Shown in pieces: positions 1-10,620 of a DNA stretch of 23,958 bases. The stretch is taken from NCBI GenBank assembly GCA_004151065.3, contig NWUY0300002248.1:28304-52261 (forward strand), read 5' to 3'. Under the pieces are notes generated by a model. It was not told where the DNA came from, ran no database searches, and saw only the letters and a list, made by a program, of their open reading frames with translations. The first letter of the stretch is position 1, and every line of letters begins with the position of its first letter. The stretch comes from Larix sibirica (taxonomy: Eukaryota; Streptophyta; Pinopsida; Pinales; Pinaceae). A program made the translations under genes and the position numbers.

Positions 1-261
1 TCCTTGGTTGGGTGGATTTCCCATGCCTTGAGCGAAGGGCGATGCCTGAGAAAATGGGGCCCATGGATTGTTTGTTCCACCCTGATGAAGAGACATGGTT
101 TGAGGAGGTGGGTTCCATAGATTGTTCAAGGCACATGAATAGGATATGCCAGAATTCATATTAGGGGGAACAAAGGATTGATATTGATTAACTTTCTCTT
201 CGTGTGGATTCTGGTTTCCAAATATGCAATGCCCCCCATCGTTACATATTAATATTCCACC
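1..261 (-). CDS. Possible exon fragment, unrecognised N/P/Q/G-rich protein (partial)
   Basis: The minus strand is open for 87 codons from position 261 to the left edge of the window. The peptide is rich in Asn, Pro, Gln and Gly and has coding-like composition (for example NLWNPPPQTMSLHQGG, PWAPFSQASPFAQGMG). The frame is closed upstream by a TGA at 273-271. Between that stop and the open frame lies a good plant 3' splice-site look-alike: a CTGAT branch-point-like element followed by TGCTCACAG ending at 262. This suggests an internal exon of a gene transcribed leftwards out of the window. A second short coding-like frame lies upstream on the same strand (about 310-400, with an AG/GTAACA donor-like site near 320), but I could not join the two in phase. 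I do not recognise the protein. It could also be a chance open frame or a pseudogene exon. Confidence 0.33.
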
Positions 262-2340
262 CTGTGAGCATCAGCATTATTTGGCCAGGTTTCGAAATAT
301 ATAAGAATTTATGGGTTGTGTTACCTACTCCATTGCGTGCAGAGGGCCGTTTCCAATAACAAATGCCTTTTGTCTCGTCAAAAAAGGTGTCAGGATGACC
401 AAGATACATCCATTTTCACTAGAGCCAGGGTTTCAGTGTTGAGGAACACACCCGCACAACTTTATCTTTGTTTTTCTTGGGTTTCAAGCTGAGTAATATC
501 CATAATATGATATTGAAATTAGTGTTATTATTATATCCAAACCATAATCACTAATTTAATTTTCATATCTAATCCAGTACCATCCAAAATTCTCTCATTC
601 AGTGTTGAGATTTCATTCTTTGGAACGCCTTCTTTACTAATTGATCTTGCCTATGCTTATAGAGGTTTGTTGAGGTTCTATGGAGACTAATAGTGCTTCT
701 TATGCTCTATAATGTAATGAATGATCTCTGATTATTTAGTATTTGATGTGTCTATCAATTATGTAAAATATATCTACACATATTAATGTCTTTTCATGGC
801 CTATGCTCAATACATGGTTAAAATTGACTAGATTTACATAATTTGCAATTAGATGATGTATGGTTATCCAATTTTCAATCTGTAAAGTGATGTTGTTATT
901 AGATTCCTTACTGATCACCTATCATCCATTATATCATAGTTTTGAAACCTTCTAAGCGCATTTGGAATCATCTGGAAGTATACTAGCTAAGTAGCCCTAG
1001 GTAGCGCAATTGCTTGTTTGGCCTCCAAACCTTATCAAATTGTTTCTAAACCTATGTATGATTGCTGAAATAGGTTGGGAGATAATCCATTTAGTCTACC
1101 TCAGGTCTAATTACCTTCAGTGAGCACTAGAAGCATTGGGTTTCCATAGAATTCCTCAGGGAAAGTGCATTGATAGCCTTGGCTTTGCCAAGGAAATATT
1201 CCCAGGTGTGAAACACCCATAAATGTGCCACTATCAAGGTATTGGCCAGTTTTCCATTGAATTTACATCCTTAGCAGGTCCTGAACTATATTTTGGGAGA
1301 ATTTAGGAAGAGTCTAATGCTTCTTGAAAAATCCTTCCTAAATCCTAATCAAATTAACTAGTCTTGGTTTCTAATCATCCATTGCGTGTGTTTTAATTTT
1401 GTAAACCTTGAGTTAATGTGCCTTGGAACATAATAGGTACATTACACTTTTTCACTTAGATTTCAAATGATCTTGTCGAGTTTCTTCAAGTTTTTGCTCT
1501 GCATCATAGATGTGAATCAATACACACCATTTAAACATACAAATAATTCAAATATATTAATTTTATAGAAAAATTTCAAATAACTTGCTTTTTTCTCTTT
1601 TTGGAATGTGCTCCAATCATTCTCATTGCAAGAATATTGTTTCCTTGAACTTCTATCAGACATATTCTATCAATAAAGGCCCTGCATCATTAAATAGAGA
1701 AACTATTAAATATATTTTAAAAATAAATTAAATATTTTTTAGCTAAAAGATCTTTCTAGTTAATCGATGCACATTATACATAAACATGCACCAATGCTCT
1801 ATTATCCCATACACACACTAGTGCACAAACATGATATAAATGCACCGCTTAAATTATTTCAAATTTGTAAAATTTTGAAATAATTTAAATGATTCATTTT
1901 CAATTAGAGTACTGGTGGGTATTAGTTGTATTATTGCACTGATATACATGTGAACTTAAAAAACAAAAAATAAAATGGTGCAATTTTAGATGAATCACAC
2001 CGATGAGTTAATATGTACTTTACGCACATAAAAAGTGACAACATTTAAAAAAAATTGACATGGACAAGTTTTGACAGCCAATGCAATGAGTGGACCCATT
2101 GCAACAAATGTCCAATGCCTCATATATAAAAGCACAAAGACATTAACTATACATTTTCTAGAAATAAATACTATCATTATGAAATATAAGGGAGGATAAA
2201 AGAAATTTGCAGCCACTTAAAACAAATGGGAAGAAACACGAAAGCAAGGGTTTCCAACGTTGAATGTAACTAGTAAATTTTTTTCTTCAGAATACATTAC
2301 AAATATTAGCAGGAAAGATTTAATCAAATTTTAAAATCAT
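262..2340. other. AT-rich spacer without recognisable genes
   Basis: I see no convincing coding region on either strand. The short open frames at 736-918 and 1995-2216 (minus) have AT-driven composition and no family motif. The only distinct structure is the inverted repeat at 1849-1888, listed separately. Confidence 0.6.
1849..1888. repeat. Perfect 15-bp inverted repeat with 10-nt loop
   Basis: The left arm (1849-1863, TTAAATTATTTCAAA) is the exact reverse complement of the right arm (1874-1888), with 10 bases between them. All pairs are AT-rich apart from one C:G. It may be the relic of a small foldback element or simply an AT-rich hairpin. No flanking target-site duplication was recognised. 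Confidence 0.75.
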
Positions 2341-3900
2341 TAGGGGAAAATTGAATACCAGATATTTCTACTATGTAGAGTTGTATGTGATCCACAATAC
2401 CTCACAAATTTGGCTCTTAAAAAAAAATTGGTCATCTTCCAACCACAATCATGTGTCAATGGTACTTTATCGTGACCTAGATCTCCTTTATCCTACCTCA
2501 GTAGTATGTGGTTGTTCAAAATGTCAAGGGTTGAAGGAGAACCCTCGGTATGTCACACTAACCCATTATATTAATGATCACTACCCAATGTTGACGGTCT
2601 AATACCTCCCAATGCAGTAAAACATCCAATAGGTGATATACAAAAGACATGCAAGAACACTTCAATATGCTCATTTTTTGAAAAGTTGGAAGCCAAAGCA
2701 ACCATGTTTCATCATAAATTGAACAACCCATCTCCTTCTATCGAGTCAACCAAAATTTCTAGTGATCCAAACTATGATATCAAAACATCTCTACTAGGAT
2801 ATCCAAAATGTTATACGAGATGAAAGCAAAACTGTCCAAGTACACAATGTTGGCACGTTCTCATGGCCAACTTTTTATTAGATGAAAACCCTAACTAAAG
2901 AAACCATAAACTATATAAAGGATTTTTTCCACAACCGAATACAACATTCTGCAACTACATACTCAAGAAGGCAACACATAATATAAATTACTTCATATAT
3001 ACTTTTGTTCATAATCATAAGGGATGAATACATAAGCCTCCCTTGCCCATGGTGGGAAAGGGAGATGTGAAATTTACTCCCTTGAATTCTACTATGCACC
3101 CACAACTCTTAGGAACTTTGAGATATCTTTACAAGATAAACCAAGATATGACATGCTCAATGACCTCCCAAAACCCTCTATTTATCCCATGCCTGATGGA
3201 GATGGGAAATAAATGCTCTGATACCTCCATTTACACCAAAAATCTCTTTTTTACATTTTTCCATTTACCCTTGACTAATTCATTAATGAACATAACTTGT
3301 GACATAATAACTTGGTTGCATTCACATAAAACCATGACCCAACAAGCCCCCACCACTATTCATTGACTCTCCCTCGATTCAACCACATAAGAAAGGTACA
3401 ATTTGGATTTACATCTACATGCAACTATCCAACAACCTCATATTTCTACTACCTCATCACTTTGGCACAACCTCCTCAAACTGGAGTATACTTCTCAAAC
3501 TATTTCGATGCAGCCTCCTCAAACTTGTCACAAAATCACCAACTCTGTGTGATGTCCTCAAACACATCACAACATACTCATGTTGAAAACCTATACTATG
3601 AATTTCCCTATGGCCTTAAACCCGTGTTACTAGAATTCCTCAAATACTATCCTAGGAAACCACCAAGTCTAATAGGAATAATTAAGGTTTTATATGGGGC
3701 TGACCCTGACCAACTCTCTGTCAAAACATGAATACCACATATGTCCTCAAAACATTTTGAACCATAACCTGATCACTGCAATTCATTGTCGAGAAAAATA
3801 TATGATATTTATTTCGACACTAAATTGTCAACCCGATGCTCGTAAGCTTCGAAGTGCTGACATTGTATGTGCAGGATTAAAGGCTAGCCTAATCTAACCT
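2341..3900. other. Spacer with weak plus-strand open frames, no recognised gene
   Basis: Several overlapping plus-strand frames of 64-122 codons occur here; the longest is 3363-3731. Their translations are rich in Ser, Thr, Asn, Tyr and Pro and show no domain I recognise. The strand is G-poor, which makes TGA and TAG stops rarer and lengthens random frames, so I treat them as chance. A gag-like remnant of an old retrotransposon cannot be excluded. Confidence 0.4.
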
Positions 3901-4640
3901 ATCCTAGTCTAATGCTGACAAACACACTTTAATTGCAAAAATGAACTATGAACTACCAAATAAATTTCATATACCTATTTCAAATTGCAAAATGTACTAA
4001 TCTACAATTAATTTTAAATTACAAACTAATTTCAAATTAATTACAAACTACAAACTAAATTAAATAACAACTATACAATTCTATAAACTATAAAATTTAC
4101 AAAGACATACTTATTAACAAATAAAACATCTACATAATTAACAAATAAAACACCTACCTAATTAATCAAATAAAGCACAAATAAAATAAAAATAAAAAAT
4201 AAAAAAATAAAATACTTACTTTATTCAAACTAGAGAATTAAATATTGACCAAATTAACATTACCAAATAAAGAACCTAATTTAATATTCAAAATATCAAA
4301 TTCAAAGCAAATATAAACAATCAAATTCAACTCTAACTAATTTATTCTATGCAACAAATGACAAACTAAGTTCCTATAACCAAACTACATATTACAAACC
4401 AAATCAACAAACTAAACTACAAATCAAACCATTATAAATTACCAACTAAGAAACTATATTAATTACCAAATTACAAACTAAATTCTACTTTATTACCTAC
4501 TTTATTATCTAAACTAAATTCTTACTTTATCACTTAACTCATAAACTTAATTCCTCTAACTAAGTTCCTATTTTATTACCTAAAACATAAAAAAAAACTT
4601 TAATTCAAACTTCTTAAACAAACTCGAAATCATCCATACA
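3900..4640. repeat. Low-complexity A/C/T tract almost lacking G
   Basis: About 740 bases are dominated by A, T and C, with degenerate reiterations of short words such as ACAAACTAA, AATTAAC and AAATAAAAT. G is very rare on the plus strand across the block. It looks like a decayed low-complexity or simple repeat expansion. No coding frame is evident. Confidence 0.7.
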
Positions 4641-5281
4641 ATACTTACGGTGGCTTGACCTTTATATAAATGAATTTAAGGATGAGACCAAATAAGATTT
4701 ATGACGGACTTAAAACATTAAACATATAAATGAATTGACTTCTTTCCTTCTGATTGGCTTCGACGATCCTTCCATTGGTATTAACGTTAACGTTTTGTTT
4801 ATGGGTATCAGTTGGTGATATTATGTTAAGGGTTTTAAGGATAAATAATATCATTAAAACAATCCCTTAAATTTCCATAACTAAGCACACCAACCTGTAA
4901 GTGATTGACACCAAATTAAAACATGCCCATAAAAGGAATAAAAGAAAAATAAATAAGTAAGAACCTCATACAACCAAAAGTTTATCCTTTATACACCTGC
5001 ATTCTTACATTAAACATCCATTAGAAATTAGAAATATGAACAATATTTCAATAATTCATGTATCATAAAATTTGGTCACACATTTTTATGCATAGCAACA
5101 AGGTTATGAATATGTATAATAAGAAATGTAAAATTTTGATAATAAAGAATTTATGAAAAGTAATTTTATATAAAAGATATTTTGTTTTTCATAATTTTTT
5201 TATTAGAAATTTTGATTTATAAATATATTGGTGTAACCAAACTAATGAGATTCTACAATAATCTTTCANCTATGTGTCATC
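4641..5281. other. AT-rich spacer, possibly continuation of a minus-strand Ty3/gypsy relic
   Basis: There is no supported gene. Because the gypsy RNase H fragment at 5282-5485 reads leftwards, this is where the rest of that element (integrase, LTR) would be expected, but I recognise neither. There is a 12-bp palindrome AACGTTAACGTT at about 4783-4794. One undetermined base is at 5269. Confidence 0.4.
5269..5269. other. Undetermined base (N)
   Basis: A single N in the given sequence, 13 bases from the end of the gypsy RNase H remnant. It could be an ambiguous call or a shortened assembly gap. Confidence 0.95.
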
Positions 5282-5485
5282 TTATTTTCTTGAAAGTGCA
5301 TCTACCACTACATTCTCTTTTCCTTTTTTGTAGATAATTTCAAAGTCATAACCTAGCATATTTGTAATTGATTTCTGTTGGTCTTCTAAAGATAATTGTT
5401 GTTCCAATAAGTATTTAAGATTGTCATGATTTGTTCTTACCTTGAAGTGTCTTCCTATTAGGTAAGGGCATCATTTCTGATCCAG
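5282..5485 (-). pseudogene. Ty3/gypsy polyprotein fragment: end of reverse transcriptase / RNase H
   Basis: On the minus strand this 68-codon stretch reads like the end of the RNase H region of a plant Ty3/gypsy polyprotein. Visible landmarks in order are PYLIGRHFKVRTNHDNLKYL, then a QQ-rich segment, a GYDFEIIYKKGKENVVVDAL segment and SRK. In the family this region degrades the RNA strand of the RNA/DNA hybrid during retrotransposition. The usual KGKxNxxADALSR motif carries V instead of A before the aspartate. There is an in-frame TGA at 5473-5471 where the family normally has Trp just before PYLIGR, and a TAA (5284-5282) directly after SRK where the polyprotein normally continues into integrase. 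No upstream RT, downstream integrase or LTR was recognised, so this is an isolated relic. Confidence 0.85.
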
Positions 5486-6120
5486 ATGGATATCAGTGGC
5501 CACCCACCTATTCCACTGGCTCAAAAACAGTTTTCCATTTTGGCAAATTTTTAGTAGTTTTTCTATGGTTTTTTGGGTCCTGAACTTCTGGGGCCATTTT
5601 GAGTTTTCCAACATGAGTTTTCCTCTTCCTCCACGAGTATTTCCAAAAATTTATCTTCCTCTTATTTTCAAATTTTCCCCAAAACGAATATCCCCACCTA
5701 CTCCCTCCAACCTTTCCTATATACCCAACTTCCTTATGCTTCCTTTAGCCTTACTCCACTGCTCCTCTCTCATCTCCCCAACTCTCGAAACATTTAATAC
5801 CTCTTATCTCTTTTAGATTTTGAATCACATGCACTGAACTGATCTGACATGCATTGAACTGAATTGAGGCATTAATGTCACTAGAGGACCAATTAGGAAC
5901 AATTAGGGTTAGTTAGGACCTCAATCGTTGGGGCACACCTAGCCTTCACTTAACTGCCTCCTTAAATCGGGGAATCCACCCCCAAATCAAGGAGAGTGCC
6001 CTCAAATCTAGGGTTTTGGTGCATGTGTGACTCGGGAGGTCAATTTTGGTGTGGTTGGACCCATTAGAAACAATAGGCCAGGGTCTAAGAGGGTTAATTA
6101 TTCTAACAACATCATCATTA
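5486..6120. other. Spacer, no supported gene
   Basis: A 106-codon plus frame (5496-5816) is hydrophobic, rich in Phe, Pro, Leu and Ser, and starts inside sequence next to the gypsy relic. It shows no recognisable family and is most likely a chance product of T/C-rich DNA. Confidence 0.5.
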
Positions 6121-6419
6121 TCTTGTAATAAAGAACTTTTTCTAGAAGCCCCTATTTTCCTATTATCATTTAAATGCATGTAACTTAGGTCATATTTATA
6201 TTTTATATGATACTTGCACTATTTGATTTTTTTCCAAAAGCACTTTTACAATTTGGTATTGTTTCCATGTGTGCGGGACCAAGTTGCATTGGGATCACAA
6301 TGTTTCTCCATAGGTGACCATCATTAAAGGAAAAATTCTTCAAACTGGCATATAGGTGATTTCCATCTATAAACATATTATGCATTGAACATGCTTATTA
6401 AACCTTATTTATGCCTATA
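6121..6419 (+). repeat. 299-bp dispersed direct repeat, copy 1
   Basis: It aligns end to end with 7765-8063 in the same orientation at a constant offset of 1,644 bases, apart from small compensating indels. Identity by eye is roughly 75-80%, with a core of about 30 identical bases near the start (including CCTATTTTCCTATTATCATT). Similarity ends sharply at both sides. It could be a copy of an interspersed repeat, or an old LTR-like pair with copy 2. Confidence 0.85.
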
Positions 6420-7764
6420 GACCCCATCCCACTCCCACACTTAATCCATACCCACGTATGGAAAATCATCAATAACAATGGGAAGTTGGTGCCACTGGAC
6501 AAAAAAATCCTGATGGAAGACATTTCCCATGGCACCACCTCCATCCCTCCTCATTAGTCCCTATATCATCGTATTCAAGGCTCCACCATTCCAAAATTTA
6601 TGATAGAAAGGTGGAGATGCAATGTCAACACCCTATTGAAAAAGTGGTCACATATAAATTAGTTGAAACTAAAGTCCCCACGCGTGCTTGGCTTCACTAG
6701 GACAACTATTGCTAGACTATAGTCAATAACATTTGGGTCCATCCAAAATAAGGGCCCATGAGAACTTTCCCCATGATAATCATTTGACTTCCGATAATCC
6801 TATGGGATCCCACAAACTCCATCACTCGTACTACTTCTGTCATCACTACATGAATATCCAATAGTTGTATGTCCTCTATGCTAATATAGGAATTGTGTAG
6901 TATTGCACCATTGACACAGTGGGCCTCCAAAAATTCCTCCATGGGCACATCCTATGGTGGACTATCTATACATCACCTATCACTTTGTACATGGGAAATC
7001 CCATTACGAAGTACATGCTAAATAAGGTGATCTCTATATGTTCACCTTACATAATGAATGCTCTCACATCCAGATCACAATACTAGATGATCTTCGTCAA
7101 CATAAGACCACCAACTTGCATCAATGGGTTCTTAAGGAACTTCCAAAGCCCATATTTTATGAGCATCCATTGTGCAAGTGGATCCCTCCTAATATAATCA
7201 TGAAAAATTAAAGTCTATCTCTCACCATTTCACCCCCATGGCTACATTTTGTCCAAAATAGTCAACTGGTCAATGCAAATTTTTTTCATTAAAAAGTGTG
7301 AATCCAAGTCATAGTTTTCAAGGAAAAACTGCAATGGTAGTGCACACTTGATTACAATATAAGCATGAATACTTTTCACTTTTTCCATCAACATGTGTGA
7401 TGTCATGTCACAATTTTTCATCAACATGTGAGAGCACGCCACACCTATCAAATGATTTTCATAAGAACGTCACCAAAAATCCAATGGAATGGATGAAATA
7501 TTATGGAGAAACCACCAACTTGTAACTCATGAAATAAAAAATTGATGGTTGTAATGGAAGATATGAGTGTTTGAACTCCCAAGTCCTATGAGCTCCTCAA
7601 ACGATTAATAGTAATATCGATTCCTGATTTCATAGGACCAACCTTACACATTGGATATCTTCAACTTTTATTTTTCTTTGTACAACCCCATACTACCTTC
7701 ATTTGATGTGTCACTCATACTGTTGGATTCCTTGTTTCATGCTCTTCCTAGTCACCTCACATTG
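6420..7764. other. Unassigned sequence between the two 299-bp repeats
   Basis: There are minus-strand frames of 78 codons (6712-6948) and 69 codons (7242-7451). The second contains a local internal echo (SHMLMKN / SHMLMEK), reflecting a short repeated word around ATCAACATGTG. No retrotransposon motif, tRNA primer-binding site or polypurine tract was identified next to the flanking repeats, so I cannot call a complete element. Confidence 0.45.
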
Positions 7765-8063
7765 TCTTGCGATTGAGAACCTTTTTTTGAAGCCCCTATT
7801 TTCCTATTATCATTTAAATGCATGTAATATAGGCCATATTTCTATTTTATATGATAATTGTACTGTTGCTTTTTGTTTCCAAAGGCACTTTTATGCTCGG
7901 GTATTGTTTCCACTTGTGTAGGATCAGGTTGCATTGGGATCATAATGTTTCTCCACACACAACCATCCCTACAAGTATAATTATTCAAACTAACATATAG
8001 GTGATTTCCCTTTGCAAACATCTTCTACACCGAACTTTCTTGTTGAACCTTATTTATGCCTAT
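7765..8063 (+). repeat. 299-bp dispersed direct repeat, copy 2
   Basis: This is the partner of 6121-6419 in the same orientation. It shares conserved blocks such as TTTAAATGCATGTAA, GTTGCATTGGGATCA and CCTTATTTATGCCTATA. The divergence indicates that the duplication is old. The 72-codon frame 7703-7921 crosses the repeat boundary and is not supported as a gene. Confidence 0.85.
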
Positions 8064-10329
8064 AACCCTTCCACATGTTCAGGGAAGTGGGCTAGTCTAG
8101 CCACCCTTGTATTCACCCCTTCCCAACAATAGAGCCTTTCCTTGATGGATCACAACTTATTAGTACCCCAAGTGCATTTTGGTACCCACGTTATTATTCA
8201 TTCTTAGGAATGGGAGTCTGTGTAGCCCATGACATTATATTTAGCCTCATATGCTTCTTCACCTCACTCATGGGCTTACTCCTTGACTCTCACAATGTGC
8301 CATTGTTTGTTTCATTTTACATGTCACTAGTACGCCACTTCATACATACTATAAAATTTACATCCTATTTCCATCATTCTTTTACCCCCTAGGAGATTAC
8401 CACCAACATCCTATCCTCCATCTCTTTCACTCGCTATCAATCACAATTGATTCATTTGGTCACCTTTTGGAGACTTATCTATTTTATTGTATTATTTATC
8501 AAGTATCCCTATTATTCAAAAAAACATTCAAAGTGCTCAAGAGCATGCTTGCAAATAGTATATGATGTTATATGGAAACATCATTGGTTTCCTTTGTTTA
8601 GAGAATTTTCTATGAGTCACCCCTAGAACCCTCTTGGTGTTGTCTTGAAAACACCCTTCGACCTCAATACCCACCCCCATCTTCCGTAGATATCATACAT
8701 ATCGGTTAATTTCCTTGGTTATCCCTTTATATACCTCCTCTAAGATCACTCCTCCTACCATTGGACATTTCAAGATGAGTCATAATTTGTTGCTAGGTAA
8801 ACCATGCCTTCATGCTCTAAACATAGGAAATATTGATTCCATCACTCTTTGACCCTCCATTTCCCTCATCCCAATTTCTCTCATATAACTGTATCATCGA
8901 TAATGATGATAAACAAAGATATCGTCATTGCTTTGTTTTCAACAAATCTCTTTCTATTTTCATGATGTATTTTCCACAATAGATTCTCATGTTCTCTAAT
9001 AAGACCTCACAAGATCTTGATCCTAGATTGTATTGAGACACTACTACGAGCACAGGAATGTAGGCCTCGTTTGTATTTGAGATTATATACATATTACCCC
9101 ATTGCTTGGTTGTTTATAGGTGGGTCTCTATGGCCCCTTCGTGGGGTTGGAGGGGAGGAGGAATTCTTTCTCTTCGACTGCTCCAAATCCTCACCCAGAT
9201 AATCACGTTCTGCCATTAAATGAAGAGACAAAAACCTATTATGAAGTTTGACCATACGATGTGCTCCTAACCTCCTACATTAGAGGGAAATTGTTAAAAA
9301 CCTAATTTTGCTCACCTACTTTGTTATGAGTATCATTATCATTATACATCACTTTCGACAACAAACTGGCCCAAAATTGAATCTGCTTACTCATAAATAA
9401 TGATCTCCTTCCAAAATGACGTGGTGTCCAAAAGTGGAGATCGCCAAACCAATATTACTAAAAATAACCTTTGATTTGGTCTCCAATACCTATCACTATC
9501 CCATTGAGTCATCATAAAAAGGGGATTATTCACATTGTAGCAGCTCTAAGAGATTCCACATCCTTTCCTATAAATAATGACCTCATGGTCATTCCTATAT
9601 AGAGAACTCACCACAAGTAAGGTTATGTTGTTGGACTACATATAGAGAGAGAAAGTTCTAATTGTGTCCTTACATCCATGGAATCCATACCACACCAATT
9701 TTCTTGGAGTAGAGAATTAGAGGAGAAGAAGAATCCTCGGTTGGGTTGGTTGCGGAGACCTCATCTTTTGCATTTGGTACCAAGATATTGTATTTTAAAC
9801 AAAAAAATTTATCAATAAAAAAATGTTTCTTTAATTTATTTTTAGTCCTATCTTTGATTATTTTTCGTTGCATGGAGTAGTGTAGAATGCTATTGGATAT
9901 TTTCATTTTCCTTCATATCATTTGATTGGTACTCAAGTTGCACAACCCTTGATTATGTCCCTTTTGGTATGGGTTGGTAACAAAACACCAACACTACTGG
10001 CTCATGAGGTGGTGAAATGCCATGTGTGAAAATCATGTGAAGACATTGACTCATGAATAAATGCAGCATTTAGTTTACTTAATGCACCCCTCTCCCAATG
10101 CAGGATGATGCCATCTCAATCAAGGAAAATGAAGGAATGACAAGTTGCGAAAAAATACAAAAAGTGCATGCCAAATAAATGTCAATGCAAAAAAGAGGAG
10201 AGATACTAGGGCTATATGTAGGAGCGGTAAAACATTAACAAATGGTTGAAAAGGAACAAAAGGATGCCATTGCAAAGAGAGAACCCAATAAAACTCATAC
10301 TAGTCAACTCCTACATTCAAAATTCAACA
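8064..10329. other. Long spacer, no recognised gene
   Basis: Only short frames occur (60-78 codons), none with a recognisable motif. I see no RNA gene, no clear terminal repeats and no further copy of the 299-bp repeat. Composition shifts from C/T-rich to A-rich near 10,000-10,330, just before the GC-richer LINE begins. Confidence 0.55.
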
Positions 10330-10620
10330 ACAACAAACGAACACTAGAGCTATGGATAAGTGTATCATGATGGTGGGAACCGAGGGTGTTTGAGGTGATT
10401 AGGGTTTTGAATGATGGCAACAGGGTTCACCTAGGGTCTGCTGCAGGCGGCAGGCCTGTCGAGGTTCTGACAGTGACAGGAGGTCTGCACGAATTTCGAG
10501 ATGGTGTGTACACGTGTATGAGGAATTCTACGTTTACTTGGCAGGTAAGTTTTATGGTAATTTCTTGTTTCTACCTTAATCCTTCCCTGTTACTGTGGTT
10601 TATCCACTGTTTAATCTTTC
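10330..10620 (+). other. 5' leader of the LINE (approximate)
   Basis: About 290 bases lie upstream of the first plausible ORF1 start. In this family the leader carries the internal promoter, but no specific promoter element can be identified. A strong 5' splice-site look-alike, CAG/GTAAGT, sits near 10,542-10,550, followed by a pyrimidine-rich stretch before the ATG at 10,621. There is no good AG acceptor, so I do not call an intron. Confidence 0.4.

Noticed and set aside
3363-3731. 122-codon plus frame
   Set aside because: It lies in G-poor DNA where stops are rare, overlaps other equally weak frames, and shows no family motif.
5496-5816. 106-codon hydrophobic plus frame that could look like a membrane protein
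   Set aside because: Composition follows T/C-rich DNA. It starts beside a transposon relic and has no conserved feature.
6121-8063. Calling the 299-bp repeat pair a complete LTR retrotransposon
   Set aside because: The repeats lack clear TG...CA ends, and no primer-binding site, polypurine tract or gag/pol motif was seen between them.
10542-10620. Intron beginning at CAG/GTAAGT in the LINE leader
   Set aside because: The donor is good and pyrimidines follow, but there is no convincing AG acceptor before ATG 10621, and LINEs are copied from RNA.
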